Shown one piece after another: positions 4,216-8,022 of a stretch of DNA of 8,022 nucleotides. The DNA is from Aphodosoma sp044433285. Lineage in GTDB: Bacteria > Bacteroidota > Bacteroidia > Bacteroidales > Paludibacteraceae. The stretch covers positions 1 through 8,022 of the forward strand of contig JAWXTU010000103.1 in NCBI GenBank assembly GCA_044433285.1, given 5' to 3'. Below the pieces are notes generated by a model that was not told the DNA's origin, ran no database searches, and was given only the letters and a program-made list of their open reading frames with translations. The stretch's first letter is position 1. Every line of letters begins with the position of its first letter. The position numbers and the translations under genes were made by a program.

Positions 4216-5804
4216 GACTAAAACAATTAATATTGATTGGGGCACTTACTCTAGCGGGTGTACTTACTGTTTCTACTCAAAATTATAGATTAAATCGTTC
4301 TTTTACGAGTGATGAGCAAGAAAGACTTGACTCTATTACAAAAACTTTCAGCAAAGCAGAAATGAAAGAAGATATAGATTTTCTGTATAGAGTCATTAAT
4401 GAAGTAAATCCGCAGATCAAGGTTCTATCCTCTGTAATGGGTGAGGATTTCCGTAGCGAGATGAAGAGATTAAAACTGCGAGCTGATAGCATAGAAACTT
4501 TTGATGAATATTATAAAATAGCAAGCAAAATGTTGCGTTTGTGCAATGAGTCACATTGCGAATTTACTGAATATTATGTAAAAGATATTGACAATGGAAA
4601 TGTTAATCCATATATTACAAAAGATGGTTTGACCTTGACAGAATATTGTATGTTAAAATATTGGGAGAGGATTTCATACATAGGTATGGAATATATTGAT
4701 GGCAAATATTATTTTCCTTACACAAAATATAGCATTACATCAAGAAATTGTCTTTCAAAAAGATGTGGGGAGGAATATTTTCCTGTTGGATCTCAAGTTG
4801 TAGAGGTAGATAGCATACCTATAGATGAGTATATTTCGAAATATTACGCTCCTTCTTTAGCTTGGTGTTTTGATTATAATAAAAAAATAGCAAGATCTCT
4901 TGTAGAACCGTATTGTTATGGTTTGAATGATTCTATCAGAGGTCCGTTTGATATTAAATATAAATATCAAGGTAAAACAGACGTAACTACTATGAATCGT
5001 CCGAACACACGTACATTCATAGTTCGTAATGGTATTTTCTCTCAATCATCAAATGTATATTGGTTTGGTAAAACAAAGACGCTGTATATTAGGATTCCAC
5101 AAATGGATTACAATCTCTTAGCTAAGTATCAGAAGAAAATCAGCAAATATAAAAATAAGGAGATTAATAAAGTTATTATTGATATTAGAGGTAATGGAGG
5201 TGGAAATGATATGTTATGGGAAGGAGTTTTGTCTTCTATAATAAAAAATCCAATATCGTATGATATGCTTTTGTATTCTAATAATATGACTTTGGTAAGA
5301 GACTATATTACAAATATTAGAAAAGAAAAACTGGAGAATTACAAAATCATTCACTCTCCACACTTTTTATATAGCGACTCGGCTTTAGTGATAGATAAAA
5401 AAGATGAGATTTATCCGTCAGTAAACTCGTTAGCATACGATGGCAAAATATATGTTCTCTATAATGAGGATTGCTATTCGTCGTCATTGGCATTTATAAA
5501 GGTGTGTAATCTATCTGAACAATTGGTATCTGCTGGAGTTCCGACAAACAATATTGTCGGGCGAAGCTCTACACCGTTTTATTTTTCGTTGCCTAATACT
5601 AAATTGGTATTTAGAATGATACCATGTTTAGATGTTAGCGGAGTGAAAACTAATAAAGATTTATTCGACCATTCGCCAGAACTTCCAATAACTCTGACAA
5701 TAGAGGATTACGCAAGAGAAATATCGTATACTAAAGACAGATATGGCAAAAAATATCTTTTAAACCACGATAATGCAATTAAGAGAATTTTGGAGTTAGA
5801 GTAA
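4212..5804 (+). CDS. Secreted S41-family serine peptidase
   Basis: A 530-residue protein beginning with a signal peptide (MRLKQLILIGALTLAGVLTV, no lipobox Cys), so it should act in the periplasm or outside. The peptidase core is in the C-terminal half: VIIDIRGNGGGND (321-333) is the S41 DxRxNxGG signature. YNEDCYSSSLAF (417-428) matches the strand carrying the nucleophile, most likely S423. The Glu that usually follows that Ser by three positions is Leu (L426), and the common C-terminal PD motif appears as SPELPI (488-493). NESHCEF (112-118) with H115 may correspond to the GHT motif of tricorn-like S41 enzymes. No PDZ domain is obvious. Ten Cys in the predicted mature chain is high for an exported protein. 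Between maturase and exporter it may make a second cut in the exported peptide or degrade it for self-protection. Both roles are inference. ATG overlaps the maturase stop. Confidence 0.85.
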   Translation: MRLKQLILIGALTLAGVLTVSTQNYRLNRSFTSDEQERLDSITKTFSKAEMKEDIDFLYRVINEVNPQIKVLSSVMGEDFRSEMKRLKLRADSIETFDEYYKIASKMLRLCNESHCEFTEYYVKDIDNGNVNPYITKDGLTLTEYCMLKYWERISYIGMEYIDGKYYFPYTKYSITSRNCLSKRCGEEYFPVGSQVVEVDSIPIDEYISKYYAPSLAWCFDYNKKIARSLVEPYCYGLNDSIRGPFDIKYKYQGKTDVTTMNRPNTRTFIVRNGIFSQSSNVYWFGKTKTLYIRIPQMDYNLLAKYQKKISKYKNKEINKVIIDIRGNGGGNDMLWEGVLSSIIKNPISYDMLLYSNNMTLVRDYITNIRKEKLENYKIIHSPHFLYSDSALVIDKKDEIYPSVNSLAYDGKIYVLYNEDCYSSSLAFIKVCNLSEQLVSAGVPTNNIVGRSSTPFYFSLPNTKLVFRMIPCLDVSGVKTNKDLFDHSPELPITLTIEDYAREISYTKDRYGKKYLLNHDNAIKRILELE

Positions 5805-5811
5805 AAATAAA

Positions 5812-8007
5812 ATGACAATGCTTTATTTCCCCCACTATACCCAACTAGACACCATGGATTGCGGACCTACTTGTCTGCGCATTATAGCAAAACATTATGG
5901 TAAGGCGTTCTCCCTGCAAAATCTCAGGGAGAAGTGCCATATCACGCGTGAGGGTGTTTCGTTGCTTGGTATAAGTGATGCTGCCGAGCTAATAGGGTTG
6001 CGCAGTACAGGTGTGAAAGTAACGTGGGAACAGATGCAGGATGAAGTGCCGTTGCCGTGTATAGTACATTGGAATCAAAAGCATTTTGTGGTGGTCTACA
6101 AAATTAGAAAAAACATAGTTTATGTATCAGATCCAGCATCTGGATTGTTGAAATACCCTATTGATAAATTTAAAAAATCGTGGTTGCAAAGCCACGAGGG
6201 CGAAAAGAGTAAGGGTATTGCCCTTATGTTAGAACCAACGGCAGAATTTTATAAAGAATTGGGCGATGAGGATAAGAAACTAAAATTCTCTGAACTACTA
6301 CATTATCTAAAACCATACAAAAATTATCTTATTCAGTTAGCACTTGCAATGCTAACTGCCACTGTATTAAGCCTAATCTCGCCATTTCTTACTCAATCTG
6401 TTGTGGATAAGGGTATTGGCACAAATGATATATCATTTGTAGTGATGATACTCATAGCGCAAGTGGTGTTGGTTGTCGGTCAAATGGCAAATAATCTTAT
6501 ACGTTCATGGTTGATGCTTCATATGACTACACGTATCAGTATCTCTCTAATATCCAATTTCCTTTCAAAACTAATGCGCCTGCCTATTTCATTTTTCGAT
6601 TCAAAAATGATTGGAGATATAATGCAGAGAATAGGAGACTATACTCGTATACAATCTTTTCTTACTGGTTCATTATTAAGTATGGTAATGGCAGTGCTCA
6701 CATTTGTGATTTATGGTGCAGTAATGGGAGGATATGACCTTACTATTCTTGGGATATTTATGCTCGGTAGTGTGCTATATGTGGGTTGGATACTGCTCTT
6801 TATGAAGCGACGTAGAAAATTAGATTATATGCGTTTTCAAGAGTCGGCAGCCAACCAAAGTAGTATTGTACAGTTAATTAATGGAATGCAGGATATAAAA
6901 CTCAACAACTGCGAAAAGCAAAAACGTTGGGAATGGGAGCGGATACAGGCACGCTTATTTAAGGTTTCTATAAAAGGTCTTGTTTTGGGTCAATCGCAAG
7001 AGATAGGGGGTACGTTTATCGATCAAACAAAGAATGTTATTATCTCATTTTTAGCAGCAAGTGCAGTGATTAATGGCGAAATGACTTTGGGTATGATGAT
7101 GGCTTTGCAGTATATTATAGGGCAACTCAATGCCCCTTTGTCGCAATTTATCCAATTCATTCAGAGCACCCAAGATGCAAAAATATCAATGGAACGCCTC
7201 AGCGAGATACAGGAGAAAGACGATGAAGAACCAGCCGACAAAGTTTTGATAAAGGAGATACCCGATAATGCAAATATAGAGTTTAAGGGTGTAACCTTTC
7301 AGTATGATGGACCACATTCACCTAAAGCTCTAAATAATATAACGATAACTATACCACCAAATAAAGTAACTGCAATTGTAGGGGCATCTGGTAGTGGAAA
7401 AACTACAATGCTGAAAATGATGCTAGGTTTTTATGCACCAGTAGAGGGGGAACTTCATCTGGCAGGTAAGAAAATATCACAGTATAGTGCATCGATGTGG
7501 CGGAAGGTTTGTGGTTCTGTAATGCAAGAGGGCTTTATCTTTTCGGATACTATTGCAAATAACATAGGGGTATCTGATGAAGTGCCAGATATGAAACGTG
7601 TGCGTTATGCAACAGAAATAGCAAATATAGATGATTTTATAGAGAATTTACCATTAGGATATAATACAAAGATAGGCGCAGATGGTAGTGGACTGAGTAC
7701 TGGACAAAAACAACGTATGCTGATAGCAAGAGCAGCTTATAAAAATGCTAAGTTTCTTTTCTTTGATGAGGCTACAAATTCACTCGATGCTAATAACGAA
7801 CGCGCAATTATGGAGAAACTAGAACTGCTGTTTCATAATAAAACGGTAGTAGTCGTGGCTCATAGATTATCTACTGTAAAAAATGCAGATAATATAATTG
7901 TATTGGATAGAGGCTCTGTTGTAGAGCAGGGCACACACGAGGAACTTACCGCCAAGCGAGGAGCATATTATGAATTAGTGAAAAATCAACTGGAATTAGG
8001 GAATTAA
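5812..8007 (+). CDS. Peptidase-containing ABC transporter (C39 leader peptidase-exporter)
   Basis: A full-length 731-residue bacteriocin-type exporter. The N-terminal C39 peptidase has Q11 and C17 (QLDTMDCGPTCLR), H91 (in QKHFVVV) and D107 (in SDPASG), so all four residues expected for cleavage after a double glycine are present. A six-helix membrane domain spans about 165-450. The ATPase has Walker A GASGSGKTT (524-532), Q-loop Q572, signature LSTGQ (628-632, a mild variant of LSGGQ), Walker B FLFFDEAT (648-655), D-loop SLDA (657-660) and switch H684. It should cut the precursor at G34-G35 and export the core across the inner membrane. Outer-membrane passage would need an adaptor and channel, not seen here but possibly downstream. 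It lies 7 bases after the S41 gene. M3 (5818) is an alternative start. The first 1.2 kb is clearly richer in G+C than the maturase gene. Confidence 0.95.
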   Translation: MTMLYFPHYTQLDTMDCGPTCLRIIAKHYGKAFSLQNLREKCHITREGVSLLGISDAAELIGLRSTGVKVTWEQMQDEVPLPCIVHWNQKHFVVVYKIRKNIVYVSDPASGLLKYPIDKFKKSWLQSHEGEKSKGIALMLEPTAEFYKELGDEDKKLKFSELLHYLKPYKNYLIQLALAMLTATVLSLISPFLTQSVVDKGIGTNDISFVVMILIAQVVLVVGQMANNLIRSWLMLHMTTRISISLISNFLSKLMRLPISFFDSKMIGDIMQRIGDYTRIQSFLTGSLLSMVMAVLTFVIYGAVMGGYDLTILGIFMLGSVLYVGWILLFMKRRRKLDYMRFQESAANQSSIVQLINGMQDIKLNNCEKQKRWEWERIQARLFKVSIKGLVLGQSQEIGGTFIDQTKNVIISFLAASAVINGEMTLGMMMALQYIIGQLNAPLSQFIQFIQSTQDAKISMERLSEIQEKDDEEPADKVLIKEIPDNANIEFKGVTFQYDGPHSPKALNNITITIPPNKVTAIVGASGSGKTTMLKMMLGFYAPVEGELHLAGKKISQYSASMWRKVCGSVMQEGFIFSDTIANNIGVSDEVPDMKRVRYATEIANIDDFIENLPLGYNTKIGADGSGLSTGQKQRMLIARAAYKNAKFLFFDEATNSLDANNERAIMEKLELLFHNKTVVVVAHRLSTVKNADNIIVLDRGSVVEQGTHEELTAKRGAYYELVKNQLELGN

Positions 8008-8022
8008 ATAAATTATATATAT

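Noticed and set aside
4283..5045. Minus-strand frames of 69 and 62 codons inside the S41 peptidase gene
   Set aside because: They are antisense to a coherent S41 protein and show no independent motif or promoter.
6507..6737. 76-codon plus-strand frame inside the exporter gene
   Set aside because: It is an out-of-frame shadow within the membrane domain of an intact ABC transporter.

Overview
The window looks like a chromosomal accessory locus from a member of the Bacteroidales (Bacteroides, Prevotella or Alistipes-like; the genus cannot be fixed). Three things point there. Start codons follow A/T-rich leaders rather than a purine-rich Shine-Dalgarno. Promoter elements fit the Bacteroidetes TTTG / TAnnTTTG type, with one perfect copy at 64-94. 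The key gene set is a double-glycine precursor, a radical SAM/SPASM maturase, an S41 peptidase and a C39-type ABC exporter, a combination typical of Bacteroidales ribosomal natural-product (RiPP) clusters.

Layout. The left edge (1-128) holds a leftward promoter and possibly the first codons of a gene that runs off the window. A membrane sensor histidine kinase is on the minus strand (129-1514). The divergent gap 1515-1772 carries three direct repeats at an exact 21-bp period, beside a TATCTTTG element facing the kinase. On the plus strand come a 43-codon ORF (1773-1904) ending in two W-x-W motifs, a 400-base stretch with palindromes and one or two doubtful short ORFs, and the clear precursor peptide (2305-2523: double-glycine leader, five-cysteine core). 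A gap with two hairpins, the second terminator-like, follows. Then a tightly packed operon: radical SAM/SPASM enzyme (2890-4215), secreted S41 peptidase (4212-5804, overlapping by ATGA) and peptidase-containing ABC transporter (5812-8007, 7-base gap).

Proposed working (inference). The precursor is modified in the cytoplasm by the radical SAM enzyme, which probably grips the leader with its N-terminal PqqD/RRE-like segment. The exporter's C39 domain cuts after Gly-Gly and moves the core across the inner membrane. The S41 peptidase in the periplasm may trim the product further or protect the producer. The histidine kinase, with a response regulator not seen here, may control the locus through the 21-bp repeats.

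The product chemistry (thioether or carbon-carbon crosslinks) cannot be read from the sequence. The Trp-rich 43-mer is the least expected element. It has no double-glycine site, and its W-x-W/six residues/W-x-W spacing resembles a tryptophan-zipper beta-hairpin. The peptide and maturase part is much more AT-rich than the 5' half of the exporter gene and the 3' half of the kinase gene, suggesting a mosaic origin.
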